From Streptococcus sp. HMSC078D09 (GTDB taxonomy: Bacteria > Bacillota > Bacilli > Lactobacillales > Streptococcaceae): a DNA stretch of 38,854 nt. Shown here one piece after another: positions 8,964-17,578 of this stretch. The notes beneath the pieces are model-generated. The model worked only from the letters and a program-made list of their open reading frames with translations, made no database searches and was not told the DNA's origin. A program made the translations under genes and the position numbers. The first letter of the stretch is position 1. Every line of letters begins with the position of its first letter. Location of the stretch: NCBI RefSeq assembly GCF_001813675.1, contig NZ_KV813669.1, positions 28,252 through 67,105 of the forward strand. Direction: 5' to 3'.

Positions 8964-8993
8964 AGGATACCCTAATCTATTTAGCACTGTCAA
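8964..8993 (-). promoter_or_regulatory. Promoter of the endoglycosidase gene
   Basis: A consensus -35 TTGACA (8988-8993) and TATCCT (8964-8969) are 18 bases apart on the minus strand. The leader is roughly 105 bases long and contains the cre site. Confidence 0.65.
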
Positions 8994-9043
8994 TCCATTT
9001 TGGCAATTCCTATAATATGATGAGAAAGCCCTAAAAAAAGTAC

Positions 9044-9068
9044 AAAAAAAGAGGAGGTTTCCCTCCTC
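9044..9068 (-). terminator. Rho-independent terminator of gap
   Basis: On the minus strand GAGGAGG-GAAA-CCTCCTC is followed directly by seven T. It lies 16 bases past the gap stop codon. It separates gap from the endoglycosidase gene. Confidence 0.92.
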
Positions 9069-9084
9069 TCATCATACGCATGAA

Positions 9085-10095
9085 TTATTTAGCAATTTTT
9101 GCGAAGTATTCAAGAGTACGAACAAGTTGTGCAGTGTAAGACATTTCGTTGTCATACCATGAAACAACTTTAACCAATTGTTTACCGTCAACGTCAATAA
9201 CTTTAGTTTGAGTTGCGTCAAACAATGATCCATAAGACATACCTACAACGTCTGAAGATACGATTGGATCTTCAGTGTAACCGTATGATTCGTTTGAAGC
9301 TGCTTTCATAGCTGCATTCACTTCATCAACAGTAACGTTCTTATCAAGAACAACTACCAATTCAGTAACTGATCCAGTTGGAACAGGAACACGTTGTGCA
9401 GCTCCGTCCAATTTACCGTTCAATTCAGGGATAACCAAACCGATTGCTTTAGCAGCACCAGTTGAGTTAGGAACGATGTTAGCAGCACCAGCGCGTGCAC
9501 GACGAAGGTCACCTTTACGGTGTGGACCGTCAAGGATCATTTGGTCACCAGTGTAAGCGTGGATAGTAGTCATCAATCCTTCAACAACACCGAAGTTATC
9601 TTGAAGAGCTTTAGCCATTGGAGCCAAGCAGTTTGTAGTACATGAAGCACCTGAGATAACTGTTTCAGTACCATCAAGAATATCGTGGTTAGTGTTAAAT
9701 ACGACTGTTTTAACATCTGATCCACCAGGAGCAGTGATAACAACTTTCTTAGCACCACCAGCATGCAAGTGTTTTTCAGCAGCTGCTTTAGTAGCAAAGA
9801 AACCAGTTGCTTCAAGAACGATTTCTACACCGTCGTTAGCCCAGTCGATTTGTTCTGGATCGCGTTCAGCGGAAACTTTAATGAATTTACCGTTAACTTC
9901 GAATCCACCTTCTTTAACTTCCACAGTACCGTCGAAACGACCTTGAGTTGTATCGTATTTCAACAAGTGTGCAAGCATAACTGGATCTGTAAGGTCGTTG
10001 ATGCGTGTAACTTCAACACCTTCTACGTTTTGGATACGACGGAAAGCAAGACGTCCGATACGACCGAAACCGTTAATACCAACTTTAACTACCAT
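9085..10095 (-). CDS. gap: Glyceraldehyde-3-phosphate dehydrogenase, NAD-dependent
   Basis: The 336-aa enzyme oxidises glyceraldehyde 3-phosphate to 1,3-bisphosphoglycerate with NAD in glycolysis. In streptococci it is also found on the surface (plasmin receptor), which sequence alone cannot show here. The Rossmann start [10 protein letters not shown] and Asn/Asp cofactor residues are present. The active-site [13 protein letters not shown] has the nucleophile Cys152, and [13 protein letters not shown] and WYDNEMSY follow. The start is the ATG at 10095, with AGGAGG upstream, and not an in-frame start nine codons earlier. It has its own sigma-A promoter and terminator. Confidence 0.98.
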   Translation of the reverse strand: MVVKVGINGFGRIGRLAFRRIQNVEGVEVTRINDLTDPVMLAHLLKYDTTQGRFDGTVEVKEGGFEVNGKFIKVSAERDPEQIDWANDGVEIVLEATGFFATKAAAEKHLHAGGAKKVVITAPGGSDVKTVVFNTNHDILDGTETVISGASCTTNCLAPMAKALQDNFGVVEGLMTTIHAYTGDQMILDGPHRKGDLRRARAGAANIVPNSTGAAKAIGLVIPELNGKLDGAAQRVPVPTGSVTELVVVLDKNVTVDEVNAAMKAASNESYGYTEDPIVSSDVVGMSYGSLFDATQTKVIDVDGKQLVKVVSWYDNEMSYTAQLVRTLEYFAKIAK

Positions 10096-10181
10096 TCGTG
10101 ATTTCCTCCTTATGAAAATCAAAAAAATTTTTTGTGAAAAGAGTAACTTGACACAGCGCCAAACATCTTTTAACAGTCTCT

Positions 10182-10210
10182 ATTATATACTTTATTGCAT
10201 TAAAAAGCAA
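10182..10210 (-). promoter_or_regulatory. Promoter of gap
   Basis: TTGCTT (10205-10210) and TATAAT (10182-10187) are spaced by 17 bases on the minus strand. The 5' leader is about 80 bases and AT-rich, with no structure I can defend. Confidence 0.8.
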
Positions 10211-10330
10211 CTATTTCCCCACGAAAAGCAAGATTTATCATAGATCATTACCTTTTTTATTAAAGTTTTTCACAAAGTCTTGCCTGCCAGGAAGGAGTTT
10301 TTTTTATTTGTATTCACTTTTGGAACAAAG

Positions 10331-10361
10331 AAAAACTCTTCCCGAAATGGGAAGAGTTTTT
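10331..10361 (-). terminator. Terminator of fusA
   Basis: AAAAACTCTTCCC pairs with GGGAAGAGTTTTT over a five-base loop, giving T-tracts on both strands. It is 13 bases past the fusA stop. Confidence 0.92.
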
Positions 10362-10374
10362 AAGCATTGGTAAA

Positions 10375-12456
10375 TTAAGCTTCACCTTTAGCTTTTTTAA
10401 TGATTTCTTCTTGTACTGATTTTGGTACATCTTCGTAGTGGTCAAATACCATCATGAAGGTACCACGTCCTTGAGTTGCAGAACGAAGGACAGTAGCGTA
10501 ACCGAACATTTCAGCAAGTGGCACATAAGCACGAACGATTTGGCTTGCACCGTGTGCTTCCATACCATCTACACGTCCACGACGAGCAGTTACGTGACCC
10601 ATAACATCCCCAAGGTTTTCCTCAGGAACTGTGATGGTTACAAGCATCATTGGTTCAAGGATAGCTGGTTGTGCAGTCTTAGCAGCTTCTTTAAGCGCAA
10701 GAGATGCAGCGATCTTGAAGGCAGTTTCAGATGAGTCGACATCGTGGTATGAACCATCGTAAAGCTTAGCTTTCACGTCAACCATTGGGTAACCAGCAAG
10801 AACACCGTTCGCCATAGATTCTTGAAGTCCTTTTTCTACTGCAGGGATGAATTCACGTGGAACCACACCACCGACGATAGCATTTTCGAACTCGAATCCT
10901 TTACCTTCTTCGTTTGGAGTAAATTCGATCCAAACATCACCAAACTGACCTTTACCACCAGATTGACGTTTGAAGAATCCACGTGCTTGTGTAGAAGCGC
11001 GGAATGTTTCGCGGTAAGATACTTGAGGAGCACCAACGTTAGCTTCAACCTTGAATTCACGTTTCATACGGTCAACAAGGACATCCAAGTGCAACTCACC
11101 CATACCAGAGATAACTGTTTCACCAGTTTCAGGGTTTGTTTCAACGCGGAATGTTGGATCTTCTTCAGCCAATTTTTGAAGGGCGATACCCATCTTGTCT
11201 TGGTCTGCTTTAGATTTAGGCTCAACCATCAATTGGATAACTGGTTCTGGAACTTCGATTGATTCAAGGATGATTTTTGCTTTTTCATCTGTCAATGAGT
11301 CACCAGTTGTAGTATCTTTCAAACCAACGGCAGCAGCGATATCTCCAGAGTAAACTGTTTCGATTTCTTTACGAGTGTTGGCGTGCATTTGAAGGATACG
11401 TCCGATACGTTCACGTTTACCTTTAGAAGTGTTCAATACGTATGAACCTGAGTTCAAGACACCTGAGTAAACACGGAAGAATGTCAAACGACCTACGAAT
11501 GGGTCAGTCATGATCTTGAAGGCAAGAGCTGCAAATGGCTCTTCATCAGATGCTGGACGTTCTTCTTCTTCGTCTGTATCTGGGTTTACACCCTTGATTG
11601 CAGGGATATCAAGTGGGCTTGGAAGATAGTCAAGGACTGCATCCAACATCAATTGAACCCCTTTGTTCTTGAAGGCAGAACCACAAAGTACTGGGTAGAA
11701 TTCAACGTTGATTGTAGCTTTACGGATACCAGCTTTCAATTCTTCGTTAGTGATTTCTTCCCCTTCAAGGTATTTCATCATCAAGTCTTCATCAGTTTCA
11801 GCAACTGCTTCAACCAATTTTTCACGGTATTCTTGAGCTTGTTCAAGGTATTCAGCTGGAATATCTTCTTCAAGGATATCTGTACCAAGGTCGTTCGTAT
11901 AGATTTCAGCTTTCATCTTGATCAAGTCAATGATTCCGCGGAAGTCATCTTCAGCACCGATTGGCAATTGAATTGGGTGAGCGTTTGCTTGAAGACGGTC
12001 ATGAAGTGTGCTTACTGAGTAAAGGAAGTCAGCACCGATTTTATCCATCTTGTTAGCAAATACGATACGTGGAACTCCGTATTCAGTTGCTTGACGCCAA
12101 ACTGTTTCAGTTTGAGGCTCAACACCTGATTGTGAGTCAAGAACGGTTACAGCACCGTCCAAAACGCGGAGTGAACGTTGAACTTCGATAGTGAAGTCCA
12201 CGTGTCCTGGTGTGTCGATGATGTTTACACGAGTGTCTTTCCATTGAGCTGTTGTAGCGGCAGATGTGATGGTGATACCACGTTCTTGCTCTTGCTCCAT
12301 CCAGTCCATTTGTGACGCACCTTCGTGAGTTTCACCGATTTTATGAATCTTACCAGTGTAGTAAAGGATACGCTCAGTTGTAGTTGTTTTACCAGCATCG
12401 ACGTGAGCCATGATACCGATATTACGAGTTTTTTCAAGTGAAAATTCGCGTGCCAT
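10375..12456 (-). CDS. fusA: Translation elongation factor G
   Basis: The 693-aa GTPase translocates the ribosome along mRNA and helps recycle it. Domain I opens with the P-loop AHVDAGKTT (about residues 17-25), followed by the switch [10 protein letters not shown] and the NKMD guanine-specificity motif. Domains II to V follow at full length, including [20 protein letters not shown] in domain IV. The ATG is preceded by AGGAGA. It lies behind rpsL-rpsG as in the str operon. Two terminators and an extended -10 promoter stand in the 319-base spacer, so much of its transcription should be independent of the ribosomal-protein genes. tuf does not follow. Confidence 0.98.
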   Translation of the reverse strand: MAREFSLEKTRNIGIMAHVDAGKTTTTERILYYTGKIHKIGETHEGASQMDWMEQEQERGITITSAATTAQWKDTRVNIIDTPGHVDFTIEVQRSLRVLDGAVTVLDSQSGVEPQTETVWRQATEYGVPRIVFANKMDKIGADFLYSVSTLHDRLQANAHPIQLPIGAEDDFRGIIDLIKMKAEIYTNDLGTDILEEDIPAEYLEQAQEYREKLVEAVAETDEDLMMKYLEGEEITNEELKAGIRKATINVEFYPVLCGSAFKNKGVQLMLDAVLDYLPSPLDIPAIKGVNPDTDEEEERPASDEEPFAALAFKIMTDPFVGRLTFFRVYSGVLNSGSYVLNTSKGKRERIGRILQMHANTRKEIETVYSGDIAAAVGLKDTTTGDSLTDEKAKIILESIEVPEPVIQLMVEPKSKADQDKMGIALQKLAEEDPTFRVETNPETGETVISGMGELHLDVLVDRMKREFKVEANVGAPQVSYRETFRASTQARGFFKRQSGGKGQFGDVWIEFTPNEEGKGFEFENAIVGGVVPREFIPAVEKGLQESMANGVLAGYPMVDVKAKLYDGSYHDVDSSETAFKIAASLALKEAAKTAQPAILEPMMLVTITVPEENLGDVMGHVTARRGRVDGMEAHGASQIVRAYVPLAEMFGYATVLRSATQGRGTFMMVFDHYEDVPKSVQEEIIKKAKGEA

Positions 12457-12494
12457 GAGGTTTGTTTCTCCTATATTTTTTATTTCTATATTCT

Positions 12495-12503
12495 ATTATA
12501 ACA
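12495..12503 (-). promoter_or_regulatory. Extended -10 promoter of fusA
   Basis: TGTTATAAT on the minus strand is a perfect -10 with TGN extension, 38 bases before fusA. The upstream -35 position is poor and is partly occupied by the T-tract of the terminator at 12513-12542. Confidence 0.7.
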
Positions 12504-12512
12504 TGATTTAAT

Positions 12513-12542
12513 AAAAACGGATAGGCAGGACCTACCCGTTTT
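12513..12542 (-). terminator. Terminator directly upstream of the fusA promoter
   Basis: AAAACGGGTAGG pairs with CCTATCCGTTTT (one G-T pair) over a five-base loop, and on the minus strand runs into TTTTTATT. It would stop transcripts coming from rpsG before the fusA promoter. Confidence 0.82.
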
Positions 12543-12590
12543 CAGTGTTTTCATGCTAAGTTTTGGTTCCAACTTGTAAGAAGAGTTGAA

Positions 12591-12675
12591 TTGAACCCGG
12601 GCTAAAGTTAGTTAGCCGATTTGAGCTCAATTGAACCTGGGCTAAAAGCTCAAGTTAACTGATTTGAACCCGAGC
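12591..12675. repeat. Imperfect tandem repeat in the rpsG-fusA spacer
   Basis: Two adjacent units of about 40 and 45 bases each begin TTGAACC(C/T)GGGCTAAA and end near GATTTGA. A third partial copy (TTGAACCCGAGC) closes the run. The units differ by a short insertion (AGCTCA). No ORF or known element explains it. Confidence 0.65.
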
Positions 12676-12687
12676 GAGGCCCGGTGC

Positions 12688-12732
12688 AAAAAAGATAAAC
12701 TGCTTTGTGTTCACGGAACACTGCATCAGTTT
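12688..12732 (-). terminator. Terminator of rpsL-rpsG
   Basis: On the minus strand AAACTG...GTGTTC-CGT-GAACAC...CAGTTT forms a two-part stem followed by ATCTTTTTT. It begins 43 bases past the rpsG stop and ends the ribosomal-protein transcript. Confidence 0.75.
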
Positions 12733-12775
12733 CCTATTTTTGTCTTGGGCCTTTGCCGCTCTTAGTATCATTTTA

Positions 12776-13246
12776 TTACCAGCGGAAGTGTGCGAATGCA
12801 CGGTTAGCTTCAGCCATACGGTGAGTATCTTCACGTTTCTTAACAGCTGCACCAGTGTTGTTCGCTGCATCCAAGATTTCTTTTGCAAGACGATCAACCA
12901 TTGTGTGTTCACCACGTTGACGAGCGATTGTTACCAACCAACGAAGTCCAAGTGTTGTACGACGTTCTGGACGAACTTCAACTGGGACTTGGTAGTTAGA
13001 ACCACCGACACGGCGAGCACGTACTTCAAGTACAGGCATGATGTTTTCCATAGCTGTTTCGAATACTTCAAGAGCATCGTTTCCAGTAGCTTCTTTAATT
13101 TGTTCGAAAGCTCCGTAAACGATTGAAGCAGCTGTACCACGTTTACCATCAAGCATAACGCGGTTGATAAGACGAGTAACTAATTGTGAATTGTAAAGCG
13201 GATCTGGCAATACATCGCGTTTAGGCGCACGGTTTTTACGACTCAT
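12776..13246 (-). CDS. rpsG: 30S ribosomal protein S7
   Basis: The 156-aa protein binds the 3' domain of 16S rRNA and nucleates assembly of the small-subunit head. The whole chain is recognisable, from [18 protein letters not shown] through the [16 protein letters not shown] beta-arm to the C-terminal [15 protein letters not shown]. The length is typical of bacteria. It follows rpsL by 19 bases and shares its promoter. Confidence 0.98.
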   Translation of the reverse strand: MSRKNRAPKRDVLPDPLYNSQLVTRLINRVMLDGKRGTAASIVYGAFEQIKEATGNDALEVFETAMENIMPVLEVRARRVGGSNYQVPVEVRPERRTTLGLRWLVTIARQRGEHTMVDRLAKEILDAANNTGAAVKKREDTHRMAEANRAFAHFRW

Positions 13247-13265
13247 TTTTCTTTATCCCCTTTCC

Positions 13266-13679
13266 TTATGCTTTTGGTTTTTTAGTACCGTATTTAGAAC
13301 GGCCTTGTTTACGATCGTTTACACCTGCAGTATCAAGTGCTCCACGGACGATATGGTAACGTACCCCTGGAAGGTCTTTTACACGTCCACCACGAAGAAG
13401 AACCACGCTGTGTTCTTGCAAGTTGTGTCCGATACCTGGGATATAAGCAGTTACTTCGATCAAGTTGCTCAAACGTACACGAGCGAATTTACGAAGGGCA
13501 GAGTTAGGTTTTTTAGGTGTCATTGTTCCAACACGAGTTGCAACACCACGTTTTTGTGGTGAAGAAACGTTTGTTTGAACTTTTTTATGACTGTTGTAAC
13601 CAACGTTCAAAGCTGGTGATTTAGATTTTTCTACTTTTGATTTACGCGGTTTGCGAACCAATTGGTTAATTGTAGGCAT
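13266..13679 (-). CDS. rpsL: 30S ribosomal protein S12
   Basis: The 137-aa decoding-centre protein has the Gram-positive length, with an N-terminal insertion relative to the E. coli form. The [11 protein letters not shown] loop is intact with Lys56 and Lys57, equivalent to the E. coli Lys42/43 positions where streptomycin resistance changes occur. No resistance substitution is seen there. AGGAG precedes the ATG. It is the first gene of rpsL-rpsG and follows a roughly 130-base leader with competing hairpins. Confidence 0.98.
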   Translation of the reverse strand: MPTINQLVRKPRKSKVEKSKSPALNVGYNSHKKVQTNVSSPQKRGVATRVGTMTPKKPNSALRKFARVRLSNLIEVTAYIPGIGHNLQEHSVVLLRGGRVKDLPGVRYHIVRGALDTAGVNDRKQGRSKYGTKKPKA

Positions 13680-13712
13680 CTACATTCTCCTGTGAAATTT
13701 TTTATTTTTGGT

Positions 13713-13782
13713 GATGGTACACTTGGTGACAGCTACCATCTGTGTGTACTTTTGCAACATTTGTCAGCACGTCCCTGTACAC
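13713..13782 (-). promoter_or_regulatory. Structured leader of rpsL with competing pairings
   Basis: In the rpsL 5' leader, read on the minus strand, GTGTAC (13782-13777), GTACAC (13749-13744) and GTGTAC (13722-13717) occur in order. The middle copy can pair with either neighbour but not both. A further stem GATGGTA/TACCATC (13740-13734 with 13719-13713) overlaps the last copy. This could be an autoregulatory switch bound by a ribosomal protein, but I know of no matching described leader, so the role is inferred from base pairing only. Confidence 0.5.
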
Positions 13783-13817
13783 TCTTGAGAGACCAAAAGT
13801 AAAAAGTACTGTCTATT

Positions 13818-13846
13818 ATTATAACATGACGGCACTTTGATTGCAA
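13818..13846 (-). promoter_or_regulatory. Promoter of rpsL-rpsG
   Basis: TTGCAA (13841-13846), a 17-base spacer ending in TGT, and TATAAT (13818-13823) form a strong extended -10 promoter on the minus strand. Confidence 0.88.
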
Positions 13847-13884
13847 GATGTTTTTTTATTTTTTAAAGAAGTCGAAAAAGTTCA

Positions 13885-14421
13885 TTATTGACCAGCTTCA
13901 GCAGGTACTTCTGCCCCTGCATCTGCAGCCGGAGCATACTGTTGTTGCTGTTGTGGTTGAACTGTCGCATTGGCTCCAGCTACTCCAGCATTGGCATTAG
14001 CGTCTGTTTGAGTCTGCTGCGTTGCCGCTGTGTCACTCTCATAGGTCAGTCCATAATAGTTAGCGATGTATTGGATACGGGCATCAAGCGATTGCTTTTG
14101 AGTCGCATCTTTGACTTTCTTCACAGCAGCTTGGGCAGCGTTCACAGAATCTTGACTTGGCGTTGTTTCCATTTGAACGACTGCTTTTTCAGCAGCTTCT
14201 GTAGTTTTCTTTTCTTCCTTCTTTTCTTTTTCTTCCTTTGTTTCCTTTTTCACTGGAAGGGAACCTGTTTTTCTAGCAGGTTGAATTTCTGTCGTTACCT
14301 GGGCAGCTGTATTCTTTTTAACGGTATACAAACCAGCTACCAAAATAAAGGATAGAGACAGAACTGTCACCAAGCGAATCCACAAAGGACTATTATCAAA
14401 TCGATCTAAAATTCTTTTCAC
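13885..14421 (-). CDS. Membrane-anchored low-complexity protein, unknown function
   Basis: The 178-aa protein has a short cytoplasmic start, one membrane segment at about residues 16-34 (IRLVTVLSLSFILVAGLYTV), and then an extracellular part. That part is a Lys/Glu-rich stretch (about 60-75), a helical segment around 85-115 and a short ordered stretch IQYIANYYGLTYES. It ends in an Ala/Gln-rich tail with QPQQQQQYAP. No sorting signal or enzymatic motif is visible. It begins 23 bases after purR on the same strand and likely shares its transcript. A partner or structural role at the cell surface is possible, but I do not recognise the family. Confidence 0.8.
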   Translation of the reverse strand: MKRILDRFDNSPLWIRLVTVLSLSFILVAGLYTVKKNTAAQVTTEIQPARKTGSLPVKKETKEEKEKKEEKKTTEAAEKAVVQMETTPSQDSVNAAQAAVKKVKDATQKQSLDARIQYIANYYGLTYESDTAATQQTQTDANANAGVAGANATVQPQQQQQYAPAADAGAEVPAEAGQ

Positions 14422-14444
14422 TTTTTGATCCTCCTTTGCTGCTC

Positions 14445-15260
14445 TTAATCAAAGATATTTCCAACTTCGACACTCAATTTATTTTCTTTCACATCGATGT
14501 TGGTCACGCGCAATAAGGATTTGTGTTCAAAGAATTCACGGTCGGTTGCAGCATTATCCGCAAAGACAGCTACTCCTGCTAATTCAGAATCAAATTCAGA
14601 CAAGAGGCTGACCATCCCGTTAATCGTTCCGCCACCTTTAAGGAAGTCATCGACAATCAAGACCCGGCTTCCTGCTTTTAGGCTCCGTTTTGAAAGGAAC
14701 ATTTTCTCAATGCGATCCCCACTTGAGCCTGAAACATAGTTGACACTAACGGTTGACCCTTCTGTGATTTTCAAATCACGACGGACAATGACGAATGGAA
14801 CATTCAAGACATTAGCTACTGCATTGGCTAGTGGAACTCCCTTGGTCGCTACAGTCATGACAGCATCAATTTTCTTATCTCGAAAGGCTTTGGCAATGAT
14901 GCGGCCGATCCGATTCAAAATCTTTGGATTGCTCAAAAGATCAGACAGGTAAATGTAGCCACCAGGAAGGATACGATCACTTTCAGACAGTTGCTTGCAA
15001 AGATCTTCGACGATTTCTTTGGATTCTTGATCTGAGATAGACGGTGTAAAGATCACGCCTCCACCAGCTCCTGTGATGGTCTCAATATTTCCGATTTCCA
15101 TCTCTTCAAACGCACGCTTAATGATCACGATATCTTCTGAGATGGAAGACTTGGCAGACTCATATTTTTCCGCAAACGTATTGAGGCTAGTCAATTCATA
15201 GGGATGGTTGATCAAGTAATTAGAAATTACGACCATCCGTTCACTTCTTCTTAATTTCAT
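14445..15260 (-). CDS. purR: Purine operon regulator PurR
   Basis: The 271-aa regulator of the Bacillus/Lactococcus PurR type has an N-terminal winged helix (about residues 1-75, MKLRRSERMVVISNYLINHP). A phosphoribosyltransferase-like domain follows, with the PRPP-binding loop VLIVDDFLKGGGTING near residue 200. In lactic acid bacteria it activates purine genes when PRPP is high, whereas in Bacillus it represses. The flexible loop segment VNYVSGSSGDRI is also present. An extended -10 promoter (TGGTATAAT) lies about 30 bases upstream. The gene follows yhaM, an order also found in other streptococci. Confidence 0.96.
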   Translation of the reverse strand: MKLRRSERMVVISNYLINHPYELTSLNTFAEKYESAKSSISEDIVIIKRAFEEMEIGNIETITGAGGGVIFTPSISDQESKEIVEDLCKQLSESDRILPGGYIYLSDLLSNPKILNRIGRIIAKAFRDKKIDAVMTVATKGVPLANAVANVLNVPFVIVRRDLKITEGSTVSVNYVSGSSGDRIEKMFLSKRSLKAGSRVLIVDDFLKGGGTINGMVSLLSEFDSELAGVAVFADNAATDREFFEHKSLLRVTNIDVKENKLSVEVGNIFD

Positions 15261-15286
15261 TTTCTCACCATGTAGTTTTTTCTATC

Positions 15287-15295
15287 ATTATACCA
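15287..15295 (-). promoter_or_regulatory. Extended -10 promoter of purR
   Basis: TGGTATAAT on the minus strand lies 27 bases before the purR start. A PurBox-like sequence (15307-15319) sits immediately upstream. Confidence 0.7.
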
Positions 15296-15395
15296 TAAGA
15301 AGCGAAAAAAACGAACATTCTGATTTACAGAAGGCCGTTTTTTCCTGATTATTTTATTTTTGGCAGAATCATTCCCGTATTTATCTCTGTTTTTA

Positions 15396-16340
15396 CTAGT
15401 CGAGATTCGGTTTATAGAAGGAACGATTTTCCATAGCAAAGATTTTATTGGTCATTTCGCCAGGACCAATTAAGCCAAGTGCTGTTGTCATCATCATCAT
15501 TTCCGCATCCAAATTATCGATCATATGAATAATCTCTGCTTCCATGATCTTTGGACGAACAGGACTACCGTATTCGAGCAAGCCATGGTGACTCAAGATC
15601 ACATGGCGAAGGACGATGACTTCTTCTTTTTGGTCATCAATCTTCAAGTCTTGCAAGACCTTGGTGATTTCTTCATCGATGAGTGCAATGTGGCCGATGA
15701 GGTTGCCTCGAATAGTGTATTCTGTATTTTCAGGCCCCGTCAACTCGATCACTTTGGCCAAATCGTGTAACATAATCCCTGCAAAGAGCAAACTTTTATT
15801 CAACTGAGGATAGATATCGCCGATACTATCTGCCAAGCGGACCATGGTTGCCGTATGATAAGCAAGGCCTGCTTCAAAGGCATGGTGGTTGGTTTTAGCA
15901 GCTGGATAGCTATAAAACTCTTTCTCATATTTCCCATAGAGGGCCCGGACAATCCGTTGCCAGACTGGATTTTCAATTTTGAAAATCATATTTGACAGGT
16001 ATTCATGCAATTCCTTAGGATCTACTGGTGGTTTTTCCTTAAAGTCTGCTGGATTGTTGGGCTCTCCTGCTTGTGGCAAACGCATGTTCAATTGATTGAC
16101 TTGCGGGGTATTATTGTATACTTCCCGACGACCAGCCATATGGACCACACGCCCAGCTGTAAAGCTCTCTACATTGTGAGGTTGAGCGTCCCATAGTTTG
16201 CCTTCGATTGTACCGGTCTCATCCTGGAAGACAAAGGCTAAGTAGTTCTTCCCAGCCCGTGTTTGACGCACTTCTGCTGACTTGATCAAATAGAATCCTT
16301 CGAACAATTCATCTTTTTTCATTTGGCTAATTTTGACCAT
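15396..16340 (-). CDS. yhaM: 3'-5' exoribonuclease YhaM (Cbf1-type)
   Basis: The 314-aa product combines an N-terminal OB-fold (about residues 1-90, with KNYLAFVFQDETGTIEGKLW) and an HD domain (about 155-285). The HD metal ligands are visible as HHAFEAGLAYH, MLHDLAK and LSHHGLLEYGSP. YhaM enzymes degrade RNA, and some DNA, from the 3' end and trim short single-stranded tails. The gene overlaps the end of rmuC. I chose the ATG at 16340 because GGAG is six bases upstream and the resulting length matches the family; ATG codons one and four codons earlier are alternatives. It closes the rsgA-rpe-thiN-rmuC-yhaM cluster. Confidence 0.94.
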   Translation of the reverse strand: MVKISQMKKDELFEGFYLIKSAEVRQTRAGKNYLAFVFQDETGTIEGKLWDAQPHNVESFTAGRVVHMAGRREVYNNTPQVNQLNMRLPQAGEPNNPADFKEKPPVDPKELHEYLSNMIFKIENPVWQRIVRALYGKYEKEFYSYPAAKTNHHAFEAGLAYHTATMVRLADSIGDIYPQLNKSLLFAGIMLHDLAKVIELTGPENTEYTIRGNLIGHIALIDEEITKVLQDLKIDDQKEEVIVLRHVILSHHGLLEYGSPVRPKIMEAEIIHMIDNLDAEMMMMTTALGLIGPGEMTNKIFAMENRSFYKPNLD

Positions 16341-17577
16341 CATCTTCTCCATCTTCTATATATACATCTAGTCCCAGCAGGTCTTCATCGCTTTCGATTT
16401 GGCGGAGCGTCCGCTCGATGGCACTGGTCCGTCTGGTTAGCAAATCATCAATATTATTGGAAGCATTCTTTAAATGACGCTGGGTCTTGGCGAGAATCCC
16501 TCCAAACTTATGAAATTCTGATTTGACCGATCCTAACACTTTACTGATATCGTCTGCACTTTTTTGAATATTGAGCGTTTTAAAGCCGACAGACAAGGAG
16601 TTCAAAAGGGCAGATAGCGTGCTTGGACCAGCTACTAAAATTTGTTCTTCCCGACGCAAGCGATCGAAGAACTCTGGATTGCGAACCACTTCGGAATAGA
16701 GGCCTTCAGTTGGCAAAAAGAGAATTCCGAAATTAGTTGTCGCTGGTGGAAAGAGGTATTTTTGTTGGATTTCTTTGGCAAAACGCTTGATACTAGCAAG
16801 AAGGGCCTTTCGGTAACGCTCGATCTCCTCTTTCTCTCCTGATTCATAAGCTTCTTCCAAACGATAGTAGTCTTCCAGAGGGAACTTAGAGTCAATTGGC
16901 AAATAGACTGGTTCCTCTCCTTGTCCCGGAAGCTTGATAGCGTACTCCACGCGCTCACTGGACTGGGGAACAGTGATAAATTCTCGCTCATACTGGGCTG
17001 GCGTCAAAATATCTTCAATGATTTGTCCCAGCTGCAATTCGCCCATAATCCCACGGGTCTTAGTGTTGGAAAGAACTTTATTGAGAGTTCCAACATCTCT
17101 CGCCACCGTCTGCATTTCTCCCAACCCTTTGTTGACCGACTCCAATTGTTTTGAAACCGTCTCAAAGGAGGTCTGCAAGCGGTGCTGCAAGGTTTTCTCC
17201 AATTTTTCTTCTACCGTTTGGCGCATCTGTTCTAGCCGCACTTCATTAGACTCTTGGATCTGGCGCATGCGCTCATCTGTTTTGTCCCGATTTTTAGTAA
17301 AGTGCTCATTCATCTCAGCGCGCAGAGCCGTCGTCTGCTGGTGGATCTCCACTCGCATCTCGGTTAAGCGATCTGTCAGGGCGATCTCTAACTGCTGATT
17401 GGCAATCTGGCTTGCTTGTCTTTCTTTTTCAAAACGATAGTCCAACTGGTCTGTCAAATGATCCTCATGGTCTTCCAGCATCTCTCTTAATGCCGGTCTT
17501 GTGTCATCTGACCGTTGCAAGAAATAGATGAGGAGGCCCAGATTGAGCAGGCCAATCAGAAGCAGAATGATATTCAT
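16327..17577 (-). CDS. rmuC: DNA recombination protein RmuC homologue
   Basis: The 416-aa protein begins with a membrane segment (MNIILLLIGLLNLGLLIYFL). A long coiled coil runs from about residue 25 to 150, followed by the RmuC nuclease-like core (LGQIIEDILTPAQYE, LPIDSKFPLEDYYRL, LFLPTEGLYSEV). E. coli RmuC limits inversions at short repeats, but the biochemical activity is not settled. The ATG at 17577 starts one base after the thiN stop and has AGAGG upstream. That fits translational coupling better than a start 16 codons earlier. Confidence 0.93.
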   Translation of the reverse strand: MNIILLLIGLLNLGLLIYFLQRSDDTRPALREMLEDHEDHLTDQLDYRFEKERQASQIANQQLEIALTDRLTEMRVEIHQQTTALRAEMNEHFTKNRDKTDERMRQIQESNEVRLEQMRQTVEEKLEKTLQHRLQTSFETVSKQLESVNKGLGEMQTVARDVGTLNKVLSNTKTRGIMGELQLGQIIEDILTPAQYEREFITVPQSSERVEYAIKLPGQGEEPVYLPIDSKFPLEDYYRLEEAYESGEKEEIERYRKALLASIKRFAKEIQQKYLFPPATTNFGILFLPTEGLYSEVVRNPEFFDRLRREEQILVAGPSTLSALLNSLSVGFKTLNIQKSADDISKVLGSVKSEFHKFGGILAKTQRHLKNASNNIDDLLTRRTSAIERTLRQIESDEDLLGLDVYIEDGEDDGQN

Positions 17578-17578
17578 A

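Noticed and set aside
12591..12675. tRNA-like T-arms, because GGTTCAA recurs three times on the minus strand
   Set aside because: No acceptor, D or anticodon stem can be built around any copy; it is better described as a tandem repeat.
13266..13679. Possible streptomycin-resistance allele in S12
   Set aside because: The Lys residues of TPKKPNS are unchanged.
13888..14355. 155-aa plus-strand ORF
   Set aside because: It is the antisense shadow of the low-complexity protein gene. Its Cys/Ser/Leu/Phe-rich composition is typical of a reverse reading of Lys/Glu/Ala codons, and there is no ribosome site.
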